Part shown: in pieces, positions 1-8,123 of the stretch
Layout of the letters: every line of letters starts with the position of its first letter
Numbering within the stretch: position 1 is the first letter of the stretch
From: an uncultured Vampirovibrio sp.
Lineage (GTDB): Bacteria > Cyanobacteriota > Vampirovibrionia > Gastranaerophilales > Gastranaerophilaceae
Direction: 5' to 3'
Length of the DNA stretch: 64,000 nt
Assembly (NCBI GenBank): GCA_910577395.1
Contig: CAJTLG010000002.1
Coordinates: 1-64,000, forward strand
Program-made: the position numbers and the translations under genes
Notes under the pieces: generated by a model
The model's input: the letters and a program-made list of their open reading frames with translations, nothing else
Databases searched by the model: none
What the model was told of the DNA's origin: nothing

Positions 1-514
1 TCACACTGTCGTACTTTTGCCCCATACATTCACATTTATCAACAGAGGCACCACCTGTACATGTTGCACTGCTATGTACAGCTGCCCCTCCTCCGGCTCC
101 TCCGCCTCCGCCTGTCATAAGTTCTATTTCAAAATCATCCATATCCTCTGTAATTGCAATGGTATTTGTTGCATTGGATGTATCTGTGCTTTGAATATCT
201 AATGATTGATTATTTATTATTGTTTCAGATGTTGCACCTGCTCCCCCACCTCCTGCTGATGCTATTATGAAGTTTGCATAATATACATTGTTAAGAGGAA
301 TTTTAACAGTCGGGTTTGCATCTGTATATGGATAGCATTGCATATCAGAGGGTGCTTTTATTGCACCGCCAAGACCTGAAACATTAACATTATCTCCAAA
401 TTTTCTTGTCATTACAGGTGCAAGGGCAGCCAACAACAATGATGCTACCAATAATGCCATGAGCATTTCAACAAGGGAGAAGGCTTTTATACCAAAGAGC
501 ATGTTTTTATTCAT
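1..514 (-). CDS. Prepilin-like protein, 3' end cut by window edge
   Basis: The reading frame opens at 514 and runs off the left edge, so only the first 171 codons are visible. The N-terminus is a type III prepilin signal: a short basic leader ending in KAFSLVEM, followed by the hydrophobic helix LMALLVASLLLAALAPV. This is the signature of type IV pilins and pseudopilins, which prepilin peptidase cleaves before the Phe. The rest is rich in Gly, Thr and Asn, with a glycine-rich stretch around residues 125-135 and Cys residues near the visible end. It probably belongs with the pilus/secretion operon at 4.4-11.3 kb. The pilin family beyond the N-terminal helix cannot be told. Confidence 0.85.
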   Translation of the reverse strand, partial: MNKNMLFGIKAFSLVEMLMALLVASLLLAALAPVMTRKFGDNVNVSGLGGAIKAPSDMQCYPYTDANPTVKIPLNNVYYANFIIASAGGGGAGATSETIINNQSLDIQSTDTSNATNTIAITEDMDDFEIELMTGGGGGAGGGAAVHSSATCTGGASVDKCECMGQKYDSV

Positions 515-653
515 AATAATTCCTTTTTTGTAAATATATTGTCATATTAGGTAATACATAAGTTAATAAGGTAATTATATAATAATTAGTAATGTATAAA
601 TTACATGCTAGCATAATTTGCCCGCATGTCAACAGAAAAATTAAAATAAAAAA

Positions 654-869
654 ATGGATGTAAGCAGAACTATTAAAATATTTGCAGCACAGGAAAACAT
701 AAGTGTCGCAGAGCTTGTCAGGAGATTTTCAAAATATTCCGGCAAGGAATATTCGACACACTCTTTCTCTAACAGATTAAGGAATGGCACCATACACTAT
801 AATGAAGTAGAGCAAATAGCTAAAATGTTAGGGTATAAAATAACATTTGAAAAAAACGACGACCAGTAA
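654..869 (+). CDS. Small helix-turn-helix-like protein (71 aa), copy 1
   Basis: A small protein with the pattern ISVAELVRR followed by GTIHYNEVEQIAKMLGYKI, which reads as a compact HTH DNA-binding fold. It is a clear paralogue of the gene at 1006-1242, and both resemble the phage repressor-like gene at 53707-53952 in the GTI-Y-EV--IA--LGY-I core. The start has only an A-rich upstream region and no good Shine-Dalgarno site. The gene stands alone between the divergent prepilin gene and its own paralogue. Function unknown; a transcriptional regulator is the best guess. Confidence 0.7.
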   Translation: MDVSRTIKIFAAQENISVAELVRRFSKYSGKEYSTHSFSNRLRNGTIHYNEVEQIAKMLGYKITFEKNDDQ

Positions 870-922
870 ATTTGGCGCAGATTTTTTGATAATGTAGTTT
901 TTTATATTTTTGTAAATATTTA

Positions 923-958
923 TTCATTATATATACAAACTTTCATTATATATACAAA
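923..958 (+). repeat. Tandem 17-bp direct repeats upstream of small HTH gene
   Basis: Two perfect copies of TTCATTATATATACAAA lie at 923-939 and 942-958, offset by 19 bp, about 48 bp before the start of the small HTH gene at 1006. Position and tandem arrangement suggest an operator, perhaps for autoregulation by one of the two flanking HTH proteins. This is inference. Confidence 0.5.
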
Positions 959-1005
959 TTATAACACTCTTTGCAAAAAATGCAAGCAAAATATACCATT
1001 GAGGA

Positions 1006-1242
1006 ATGGACGTAAAGAAAGTTTTAAATATACTTGCCGCAAAAGAAGGAATTAATTCTTCGGAACTCGTAAGACGTTTATCCGCATATACGGGAGAAGA
1101 AATTTCAATAACTTCATTTTTAAACAGGATGAATACAGGCACAATAAGATATAATGAAGTAGATAAAATAGCCGAAATGCTTGGGTATGAGATAGAGCTT
1201 AAGAAAAAATCCAAACCTGTAAAAAAGCCCCTTAAAAAATAA
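1006..1242 (+). CDS. Small helix-turn-helix-like protein (78 aa), copy 2
   Basis: A paralogue of the protein at 654-869: both begin MDV, both carry SELVRR/AELVRR, and both carry GTI-YNEV--IA-MLGY-I. It adds a lysine-rich tail (residues 68-78). GAGGA directly abuts the ATG, so the spacing is shorter than usual and translation may be weak or start elsewhere. A direct repeat just upstream (923-958) may be its operator. The gene ends in a terminator shared with the convergent tpiA. Likely a small DNA-binding regulator; target unknown. Confidence 0.7.
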   Translation: MDVKKVLNILAAKEGINSSELVRRLSAYTGEEISITSFLNRMNTGTIRYNEVDKIAEMLGYEIELKKKSKPVKKPLKK

Positions 1243-1258
1243 GAGGCTTTTAATTTTT
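1221..1258 (+). terminator. Intrinsic terminator between convergent genes
   Basis: AAAAAGCC and CTT pair with AAG and GGCTTTT around a short A-rich loop, followed by AATTTTTATT. The 5' arm overlaps the last codons of the HTH gene at 1006-1242. It can serve that gene and, on the opposite strand, tpiA. Confidence 0.65.
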
Positions 1259-1282
1259 ATTCTATTTTAGTACCTGCAAAAG

Positions 1283-2065
1283 TTATTTTGCCATAGCACC
1301 TTTTACGATTTCAGCGAAACTATCAGCCTTAAGGCTTGCACCGCCAACAAGCGCACCGTCTATATCAGATTGTGCCATTTGCTCTGCAATTGTTTCAGGC
1401 TTAACGGAACCGCCGTATAAAATCCTGATAGCATCAGCAGCAGCTTTGGATGAAACCTTTTCAACGACATTTCTTATGTGTTTAATTACTCTGTTAGCCT
1501 CTGTTGAATCACAGGTTTTACCTGTACCTATAGCCCAGATAGGTTCGTATGCTATAACTGATTTTGCAACCTCATCTGCACTTAAACCTTTTAAGGCCTC
1601 TGTAATTTGTTTTTCAATATGCGCGTCGGTAACGCCTTGTTCTCTTTGCTCCAAGGTTTCACCGCAGCAGATAATAGGAACAATACCGTTATCAAGGATA
1701 ACTTTTGCCTTTTTGTTAATCATTTCATCTGTTTCACCAAAATACTGGCGTCTTTCAGAGTGTCCGATAATAATATAAGACATTTCAAAATCTTTTAACA
1801 TATCAATAGCAATTTCGCCCGTGAAAGCACCTTTTGACTCGTAGTATACATTTTGTGCAGCAAGTTTAATTCTACCGCAGCCACAGTGGCATATTTCTTC
1901 ATTAACCGCATGTAATGATGTAAATACAGGCGCCACAACAATTTCAGGAAGTTTTGCTATATCTAAACTATCCACATTTGCCCTGATACCTTTGATTAAT
2001 TCTTTTGAAGCCGCACTGTTGTTGTGCATTTTCCAGTTTCCTGCAATAATAGGTTTTCTTGCCAT
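1283..2065 (-). CDS. tpiA: Triosephosphate isomerase
   Basis: Interconverts dihydroxyacetone phosphate and glyceraldehyde 3-phosphate in glycolysis and gluconeogenesis in the cytoplasm. At 260 aa it has the normal TIM-barrel length. Visible signatures are AGNWKMH near the N-terminus (catalytic Asn and Lys), GHSERR (catalytic His), AYEPIWAIGTGK (catalytic Glu) and the phosphate-binding YGGSV and GALVGGASL near the C-terminus. AGGAGG lies 9 nt before the ATG. It is divergent from bioA with about 77 bp between the starts, and convergent with the small HTH gene. Nothing is missing. Confidence 0.98.
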   Translation of the reverse strand: MARKPIIAGNWKMHNNSAASKELIKGIRANVDSLDIAKLPEIVVAPVFTSLHAVNEEICHCGCGRIKLAAQNVYYESKGAFTGEIAIDMLKDFEMSYIIIGHSERRQYFGETDEMINKKAKVILDNGIVPIICCGETLEQREQGVTDAHIEKQITEALKGLSADEVAKSVIAYEPIWAIGTGKTCDSTEANRVIKHIRNVVEKVSSKAAADAIRILYGGSVKPETIAEQMAQSDIDGALVGGASLKADSFAEIVKGAMAK

Positions 2066-2142
2066 ATCTTAAATTCCTCCTAAACTAATTTAAATTAAAG
2101 CACCTTTATAGTACCATAAAAACATCGGAGGAGAAAACTTTT

Positions 2143-3393
2143 ATGGAAATATGGCACCCTTTCACCCAACATGGGTTAAACGAAGATATAATTGAAATTG
2201 AAACATCTGAAAAGGAATTTTTAATCACAAAATCCGGCAGAAAAATAATTGACGGAATATCATCCTGGTGGGTAAATACACTTGGCCATAAAAACCCTGA
2301 AATATCTACTGCCATTAAAAAAGAGGCAGATAAACTGCACCAGATAATATTCGCAGGCTTTGTACACGAGCCTTCAAAAAGTGTTGCCAAAAATTTAGGC
2401 AGCTTTTTACCTGCAGATTATACGCATATTTTCTTTTCCGATTCAGGCTCCACTAGTGTTGAAGTAGCATTAAAAATGGCTGTCGGGTATCATTATAACC
2501 ACGGTAGCAGCAGAAGTAAAATTGTTGCCATGGAACATTCTTACCACGGGGATACTTTTGGCGGCATGTCATCAGGTGCAAAGAGCGTATTCAATGCGCC
2601 ATACGTTAACATGCTGTTTGATGTTGAAAGAATACCATACCCCAAAGAGGGCGAAGAAGAAGAAACCATAAAGGCATACAAAAACCTGCTTAAAAAAGAA
2701 GGGGATAAAATCGGCGCAATAATCCTTGAACCGCTAGTTTTAGGCTCCGGCGGGATGCTTTTTTATAAACCCTTTGTAATCGAAGAATTGTACAAACTAT
2801 CAAAAGAATACGGAGTAATTTTTGCCCTGGATGAGGTAATGACAGGCTTTGGCAGAACGGGCACAATGTTTGCATTTAACCAAACAAATATCATCCCTGA
2901 TATTATATGTCTTTCAAAAGGGTTAACAGGTGGGTCTATCCCGCTTGCTGCAACGGTTTGCAAAAAAGAAATATATGATGCATACTTATCAAACGATAAA
3001 GCAAAGATGTTTTTCCATTCTTCATCCTACACTGCAAACCCGATAGCATGCGCTGCGGCAAATGCTAATCTTGAAATATGGAAAAACAATGACATTTTAG
3101 CTGATGTTAAAAGGATTAATGATTTTTATAAAAATCAAATCCCGCGTTTTAAAAACCTGCCTGCAAAAAATGTAAGAATTTTAGGGAATATTTTTGCATT
3201 TGATGTTCAAAACGAAGGTAATGATTACATTTCAAACATAGGGATAAAGCTATATGGATACTACAGGAACAATGATATTTTGCTCCGCCCGCTTGGAAAC
3301 ACGGTATATGTTATGCCGCCATATTGCATATCAGAAGATAGCCTAAACAAGATATTCAACGTAATTGAAAAATCACTTAGAGAATGTTTGTAA
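2143..3393 (+). CDS. bioA: Adenosylmethionine-8-amino-7-oxononanoate aminotransferase
   Basis: A PLP-dependent class III aminotransferase that makes 7,8-diaminopelargonate from KAPA and S-adenosylmethionine in biotin synthesis. The start MEIWHPFTQ and the segment DGISSWWVNTLGH are typical of BioA rather than of other class III enzymes. HSYHGDTFGG and FALDEVMTGFGRTG are the cofactor-binding segments, and the PLP lysine is in CLSKGLTGG. The length of 416 aa is normal. GGAGGA lies about 10 nt upstream of the ATG. No other biotin gene is adjacent. It ends 2 bp short of the stop of the convergent hypothetical gene. Confidence 0.93.
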   Translation: MEIWHPFTQHGLNEDIIEIETSEKEFLITKSGRKIIDGISSWWVNTLGHKNPEISTAIKKEADKLHQIIFAGFVHEPSKSVAKNLGSFLPADYTHIFFSDSGSTSVEVALKMAVGYHYNHGSSRSKIVAMEHSYHGDTFGGMSSGAKSVFNAPYVNMLFDVERIPYPKEGEEEETIKAYKNLLKKEGDKIGAIILEPLVLGSGGMLFYKPFVIEELYKLSKEYGVIFALDEVMTGFGRTGTMFAFNQTNIIPDIICLSKGLTGGSIPLAATVCKKEIYDAYLSNDKAKMFFHSSSYTANPIACAAANANLEIWKNNDILADVKRINDFYKNQIPRFKNLPAKNVRILGNIFAFDVQNEGNDYISNIGIKLYGYYRNNDILLRPLGNTVYVMPPYCISEDSLNKIFNVIEKSLRECL

Positions 3394-3394
3394 A

Positions 3395-4258
3395 CTACCT
3401 ATCTTCACAGGATGTGCGTTTTTCGTAACCACAATATGAGCCGTTATCATATTTAAATGTATCGCCGTTTATAATGTGATAACCTTCATAGGTAAGATTT
3501 CTTTGCACCTCTGCAAGTTTACCGTTATTGTCATATAAAAACATAACAGGGCATCTTAAAAGATTACCGGTTATAATAAAATCGCCTTTTTGACAGTATT
3601 TAGCCTTGCCGTCAGAAAAATTGATTTTCGCCTTTTTACTGCCGTCCTCGTTGAAAAGTTCTATAGTTTTAATTTCATTTCTTTTATTTGGATTGCCTTC
3701 AATTATTCTTTTTATATTACCGTTTTTATCGTATTCTTTTATAGATTTTACATATGGCATTTCTGTACATCTTTGCAAATTATATTCAATATCTGTTGGT
3801 ATGGGTAAAAGTTTTGAAAACCGTACTTGCCTTTCCAAGTTTCCGTCCTGATTGTATTGCTCTATGATTGTGTCATAAATATCTTTTACGGAATACTTAT
3901 CACCCGATGAAACGCAGGCTGCATGACAAGAAAATACTCTTATATTTTCTTTATCCTGAGATTTATTATTATGTGGACTTTTTTCTCCAATTTCATATTT
4001 CTTAGAAAATTCTATAACATTATCTAAGATTTTCTTAGCATCCTGATATTCTTTATTAGCAATATTGAAAAATATTTTTCCTTCTTCCTCAAATCTTAAC
4101 CCTACATCTGAAATTTCAGAAACGCGTCGTGTTTCTGTATAATCGCCGGAAATATCTAGCAAACATTCAACAGCTTTACTATTTCTGCCCAAAAAATTAG
4201 TGCTATTAAAAACTTGTCTTTGCAAACCGCCACAAGATGCAATGTTAGCTATTCTCAT
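3395..4258 (-). CDS. Hypothetical protein with degenerate NxDGxxK repeats
   Basis: I do not recognise this family. The 287-aa protein has a helical N-terminal half and a C-terminal half with several short repeats of the type YDKNGNIKR, FNEDGSKKA and YDNNGKLAE, which resemble MORN-like or YD-type beta-hairpin repeats. Cys residues are scattered (CHAAC, RCTEM, YCGYEK, TSCEDR). No signal peptide or membrane segment is evident. It is convergent with bioA and lies downstream of the pilus/secretion operon, separated by a terminator. Such repeat proteins are often lineage-specific; function unknown. Confidence 0.6.
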   Translation of the reverse strand: MRIANIASCGGLQRQVFNSTNFLGRNSKAVECLLDISGDYTETRRVSEISDVGLRFEEEGKIFFNIANKEYQDAKKILDNVIEFSKKYEIGEKSPHNNKSQDKENIRVFSCHAACVSSGDKYSVKDIYDTIIEQYNQDGNLERQVRFSKLLPIPTDIEYNLQRCTEMPYVKSIKEYDKNGNIKRIIEGNPNKRNEIKTIELFNEDGSKKAKINFSDGKAKYCQKGDFIITGNLLRCPVMFLYDNNGKLAEVQRNLTYEGYHIINGDTFKYDNGSYCGYEKRTSCEDR

Positions 4259-4332
4259 AATTTCAACCGTTCCTTCTTAAAATTAACAGGGTAACAGATA
4301 AAAAAACCAAAAATAAATATTTTTGCCAACAA

Positions 4333-4367
4333 AAATTCCCCCGCCAAAATAAGAACGGAGGAATTCT
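4333..4367 (-). terminator. Terminator of the pilus/secretion operon
   Basis: On the minus strand AATTCCTCCG pairs with CGGGGGAATT (one mismatch), followed by TTTGTT, just downstream of the pilC/gspF stop codon. Confidence 0.65.
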
Positions 4368-4386
4368 AAAAATCTTTTTTGCATCT

Positions 4387-5604
4387 TTATTGTTGATATG
4401 CAGCAAACAGAGGCATATACAATGACAGAGCAAGGAACAGAACCACACCACCGATAAATATTAACAATGCAGGCTCAACCAGTTTAGTAAATTTATCTAT
4501 AATATCATCAAGTTTTCTGTCAATGAATGTTGTACAATGGTAAAGCATTTCACCCAAACGACCGGATTGTTCACCTGTTGCAATCATAAATAACATCATA
4601 TTCGGGATTTGTTTTGTACTTCTTAAAGCTGTTGATAAGTGAATACCTTGTTGCACCTTTGCTGCAGCACCTAAAACTGCCTGTTTTAATACTACGTTAT
4701 CCATAGTAAGGTTAGAAAGATATAAACAATCCACAATAGGAATACCCGCATCGTATGCAACCTGCAACACAGCTAGAAAGTTTGAATAGTTTGCATACTT
4801 CATCAAATCCGAAAGCATCGGCACCTGTAATACATATCTGTCTATAACTCTTCTTGAAGTTTCCGTGGTGAAAAGTTTTTTGACACCAAAACCGGTAAGT
4901 ATAAGGCCGCCAAGCAATATATACCAAAACTGCCTCATAAAGTTACCAAGCTCAATACATAATTGCGTTGCAAGAGGCAGTTCACGCCCAAGGTTGTCAA
5001 ACATAGCCTCAAATGCCGGGAATACAAACATAAGCATTATCGTTACAACAACTGCAGCCAACACTAATACAAAACAAGGATAAACAAGTGCACCAATAAC
5101 TTTAGATTTAATTGCATCTTGTTTTTTAAGTAATTCTAACATTCTGGCTAAGGTTTTATCCAATTCTCCGGAATCTTCCCCGGCTTTAACCAAGCCGACA
5201 TAAACCCTGCCAAATAGCGTTCTGTATTTTTCAAGCGTTTCTGCAAGTGTAGAACCCGCAATGATGTTTCTTCTTAATTCATATGCAATATCCCTAATTG
5301 TTGTAGCTTCGGCGTTATTTTCCATAAATACCAAAGTTTCAATAATCGGAATACCGGTTGCGGTTAATATTTGCAAAGTAGAAGTAAATTCAATCTTATC
5401 CTTAAGGTTCATAGGCTTAAGATTAGCTTTTGCAAGCTTAATTACTTGCTCGGAAGCATTCTTATTAGATTCGTCAATAATTTTGGTCGGCAAAAGACCA
5501 ATTTTCTTTATACCTTCACGGGCAGATTTAATATCATCAGCCTCAATCTTACCTCTGACAATAGTTTTATTATTTTTTAACGCTATATATGCAAATAAGG
5601 GCAT
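4387..5604 (-). CDS. Type IV pilus/type II secretion inner-membrane platform protein (PilC/GspF family)
   Basis: A polytopic inner-membrane protein that anchors the assembly ATPase and passes its motion to pilin subunits. The 405 aa contain two T2SSF domains (about residues 70-190 and 270-395) with membrane helices near 170-195, 220-240 and 375-397. The conserved patterns LVKAGEDSGELDKTLARM and IATGEQSGRLGEML are visible. The stop codon of the upstream ATPase gene overlaps this start by 1 nt, so the two are translationally coupled. Whether the machine makes pili or secretes proteins cannot be told from this gene alone. Confidence 0.92.
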   Translation of the reverse strand: MPLFAYIALKNNKTIVRGKIEADDIKSAREGIKKIGLLPTKIIDESNKNASEQVIKLAKANLKPMNLKDKIEFTSTLQILTATGIPIIETLVFMENNAEATTIRDIAYELRRNIIAGSTLAETLEKYRTLFGRVYVGLVKAGEDSGELDKTLARMLELLKKQDAIKSKVIGALVYPCFVLVLAAVVVTIMLMFVFPAFEAMFDNLGRELPLATQLCIELGNFMRQFWYILLGGLILTGFGVKKLFTTETSRRVIDRYVLQVPMLSDLMKYANYSNFLAVLQVAYDAGIPIVDCLYLSNLTMDNVVLKQAVLGAAAKVQQGIHLSTALRSTKQIPNMMLFMIATGEQSGRLGEMLYHCTTFIDRKLDDIIDKFTKLVEPALLIFIGGVVLFLALSLYMPLFAAYQQ

Positions 5605-8021
5605 TATTCACCAGCCAATCCTAAAATTCTAACAAATTCTTCAATAGAAGTAATACCATTTTTTATATGTTCAAGACACGCTCTATCCAATGTTTTCATA
5701 CCATGTTTTACGGCATATTCTTCAATTTCTACATCATGGGCGCGCTGTGCTATAAGTTTCTTTAAGTCATTATTTACAACCAAAATTTCTAACGCAGCAG
5801 TTCTGCCTTTGTATCCGGTATTTCCACAAAATTCGCAGCCCCTGGCCCTGTAAATAGTTTGTTTCATAAATTCCTGAATTTCAAGAGGGTCAGTAAGCAC
5901 TTTCTTTGCATCCTCCAAAGTGGGCTTATATGCCTCTTTGCAGTCAGGACAAAGTTTTCTTACAAGCCTTTGTGCAAGAACACCATTTAATGTTGAAGAT
6001 ACAAGATAATCTTTTGCGCCCATCTCAATAAGTCTTGTAACAGTTGCAGATGCAGAATTAGTATGCACCGTACTTAATACAAGGTGACCTGTCAGTGAAG
6101 CCGAAATTGCAACTTCAAGCGTTTCAAAGTCACGAATCTCACCAACAAGAATAACGTCAGGGTCTTGCCTTAATATTGCCCTTAAAGAAGAGGCAAACGT
6201 TATACCTGCCTTAGGATTAACAGAAGATTGATTCACGCCTTCAAGTTTAATTTCAACAGGGTCTTCAATCGTTGTAATATTGACATCTTCTTTATTTAGC
6301 GACCTTAAAAGGGCATAAAGAGTGGTTGTTTTACCTGAACCTGTAGGACCGGATGTAAGCAAAATACCGTTAGGTTCAGATATTAAATATTCAATTTTTT
6401 CAAGGTCTTCTTTTGATGCTCCGTCAATTTGAATATCATTTCCCATATCAGCTTTGGAAGTAACAGCAGGAGCTAATACCCTGATTACCATTTTCTCTCT
6501 GCCGTTTACCGGAAGAGTATTGATACGGAAATCAAATTGCATTTTTTTATACTTAATTGTAAAGCTACCGTCCTGTGCACGCCTGTGCTCTGCAATGTTC
6601 ATACGTGCCAAAACCTTAAATCTTGAAATAACAGCACTTTCAACCTTTTGAGGAATTTTCAAAACTTCCCTTAAAGCGCCATCTATTCTGTATCTTACCA
6701 CATAACCCAAGGTTCTTGGTTCGATATGAATATCTGAAGCTTTTTGGTCAATGGCTGAAGTTATGATTTTATTTGCAAATTTAGAAACAGTACCAGTAGT
6801 ATCCTGTATTTCTCTTTCAACTTGCTCCCAAAGAGTATCTTCGTTTGCAATATCAAGTTTTTCTTTTTCAATTTGCTCTATAATTTTGTCCGTCTCTTGC
6901 CTATCGGTATGATAATAAGTCTGAACAAAGTTTTCATACTCAAAGTGAGTAATCATCATAATTGTAGGCTTTAACCCGGTTTGATATACAATTTCATCAA
7001 TTACTTTCACATCTTTTGGATTAACCATACCGACAACAAGGGTTTTATCTGTCATAGAAAGCGGAATAACTCTGTTAACCCTGACGAAATCTTCCGGTAG
7101 TACCGAAATAGCAGTAGGTAGCGCTTTAAGCTGGTCAGCAGATGCTAACTTCAAACCCATTTGTGCACCTAATGCCTCTTTTAATTGCTTTATTGTAACA
7201 AAACCAAGTTTTACAAGCACAGAACCGAGCGGTACATCAAGAACTTTTGCCTCTGCTAGCGCCATTTGAAGCTGCTTTTCATTCAAAAGCCCTTCTTCCA
7301 TTAAAATCTCACCAATTTTTTTAGTACCTGGTGATTTAACAGCGCTTATAGGTTTAACATTTTTTCTGGATACATTCGCCAAAACAGGCTTTGCAGGTAC
7401 AACGGGCCTTTTTTTAGGCACATCAACAATTTCTGAAGTATCATCTTCATCATCAATAGTTAAATCAACCTCATCATCCTGGACAAGCGGTCTTGGCTGA
7501 ATTATTTTTTCCGTTTCCGGTTTAGCAATAGTTTGAACCGTTTGTGTTGCAACTGTTTTCTCCTGGTGCAAAGTACTCTGCATGGCATCCATTGAAAGAT
7601 CTACATCGTCCAGAGCATCTAAATTAACAGAATCTGCATCAATACTTAATATATCTGCACCTTCTTGCGGCACATGCTCAAACCCGCTAAACTCATCTGT
7701 TTCAACTTGTTGTTTGTCAACAGGGATTGTATTTAAATGAATGTCTGAATATTTAGAATTAAAAACTTTTAAAAACTCATCAAATAAAACTTTGAAATTA
7801 CTTTCTGAAAGAAAGATAAATTCAACTCTGACATCAAAAATAGATTTAATATATTCAGAAACCTTCGCCTTATCGGAAGAGGCAGATACAGCCGCAAAAA
7901 AAGCACCACCTTGCATATTAATAGGTACAAATGACAACTCATTAGCTACGGCAAGTTCAAAATGATTTGCATAATCAAAATTAATTTTATTTATAAGTTT
8001 TACAAGTAATTCGTTTTTCAT
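5604..8021 (-). CDS. Type IV pilus/type II secretion assembly ATPase (PilB/GspE family)
   Basis: A hexameric cytoplasmic ATPase that drives pilin polymerisation. Within 805 aa: an unusual N-terminal region, then an acidic low-complexity linker (about 115-215), an MshEN/T2SSE_N domain (KIGEILMEEGLL onward, from about 235), and a C-terminal ATPase with Walker A GPTGSGKTTT (about 555-565), Walker B QDPDVILVGEIRD and the tetracysteine zinc motif CPDC...CEFCGNTGYKGR. The protein is longer than typical PilB (about 570 aa) because of the N-terminal extension, whose role is unknown. It sits between secretin and platform genes in one operon. Confidence 0.93.
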   Translation of the reverse strand: MKNELLVKLINKINFDYANHFELAVANELSFVPINMQGGAFFAAVSASSDKAKVSEYIKSIFDVRVEFIFLSESNFKVLFDEFLKVFNSKYSDIHLNTIPVDKQQVETDEFSGFEHVPQEGADILSIDADSVNLDALDDVDLSMDAMQSTLHQEKTVATQTVQTIAKPETEKIIQPRPLVQDDEVDLTIDDEDDTSEIVDVPKKRPVVPAKPVLANVSRKNVKPISAVKSPGTKKIGEILMEEGLLNEKQLQMALAEAKVLDVPLGSVLVKLGFVTIKQLKEALGAQMGLKLASADQLKALPTAISVLPEDFVRVNRVIPLSMTDKTLVVGMVNPKDVKVIDEIVYQTGLKPTIMMITHFEYENFVQTYYHTDRQETDKIIEQIEKEKLDIANEDTLWEQVEREIQDTTGTVSKFANKIITSAIDQKASDIHIEPRTLGYVVRYRIDGALREVLKIPQKVESAVISRFKVLARMNIAEHRRAQDGSFTIKYKKMQFDFRINTLPVNGREKMVIRVLAPAVTSKADMGNDIQIDGASKEDLEKIEYLISEPNGILLTSGPTGSGKTTTLYALLRSLNKEDVNITTIEDPVEIKLEGVNQSSVNPKAGITFASSLRAILRQDPDVILVGEIRDFETLEVAISASLTGHLVLSTVHTNSASATVTRLIEMGAKDYLVSSTLNGVLAQRLVRKLCPDCKEAYKPTLEDAKKVLTDPLEIQEFMKQTIYRARGCEFCGNTGYKGRTAALEILVVNNDLKKLIAQRAHDVEIEEYAVKHGMKTLDRACLEHIKNGITSIEEFVRILGLAGE

Positions 8022-8072
8022 AAATTCTATCAGCTTTACAATTTCTAGATTAAAGGGGGATATTTATAATTT

Positions 8073-8107
8073 GTATGGCAAGACCTTTTTTAAAAGCCCT
8101 GCCATAC
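8073..8107 (-). promoter_or_regulatory. Inverted repeat between secretin and ATPase genes
   Basis: GTATGGCA pairs perfectly with TGCCATAC around a 19-nt loop in the 102-bp gap of the operon. There is no T-run after it, so an attenuator or mRNA-stability hairpin is more likely than a full terminator. Confidence 0.4.
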
Positions 8108-8123
8108 ATTCATTAGTCAGTTT

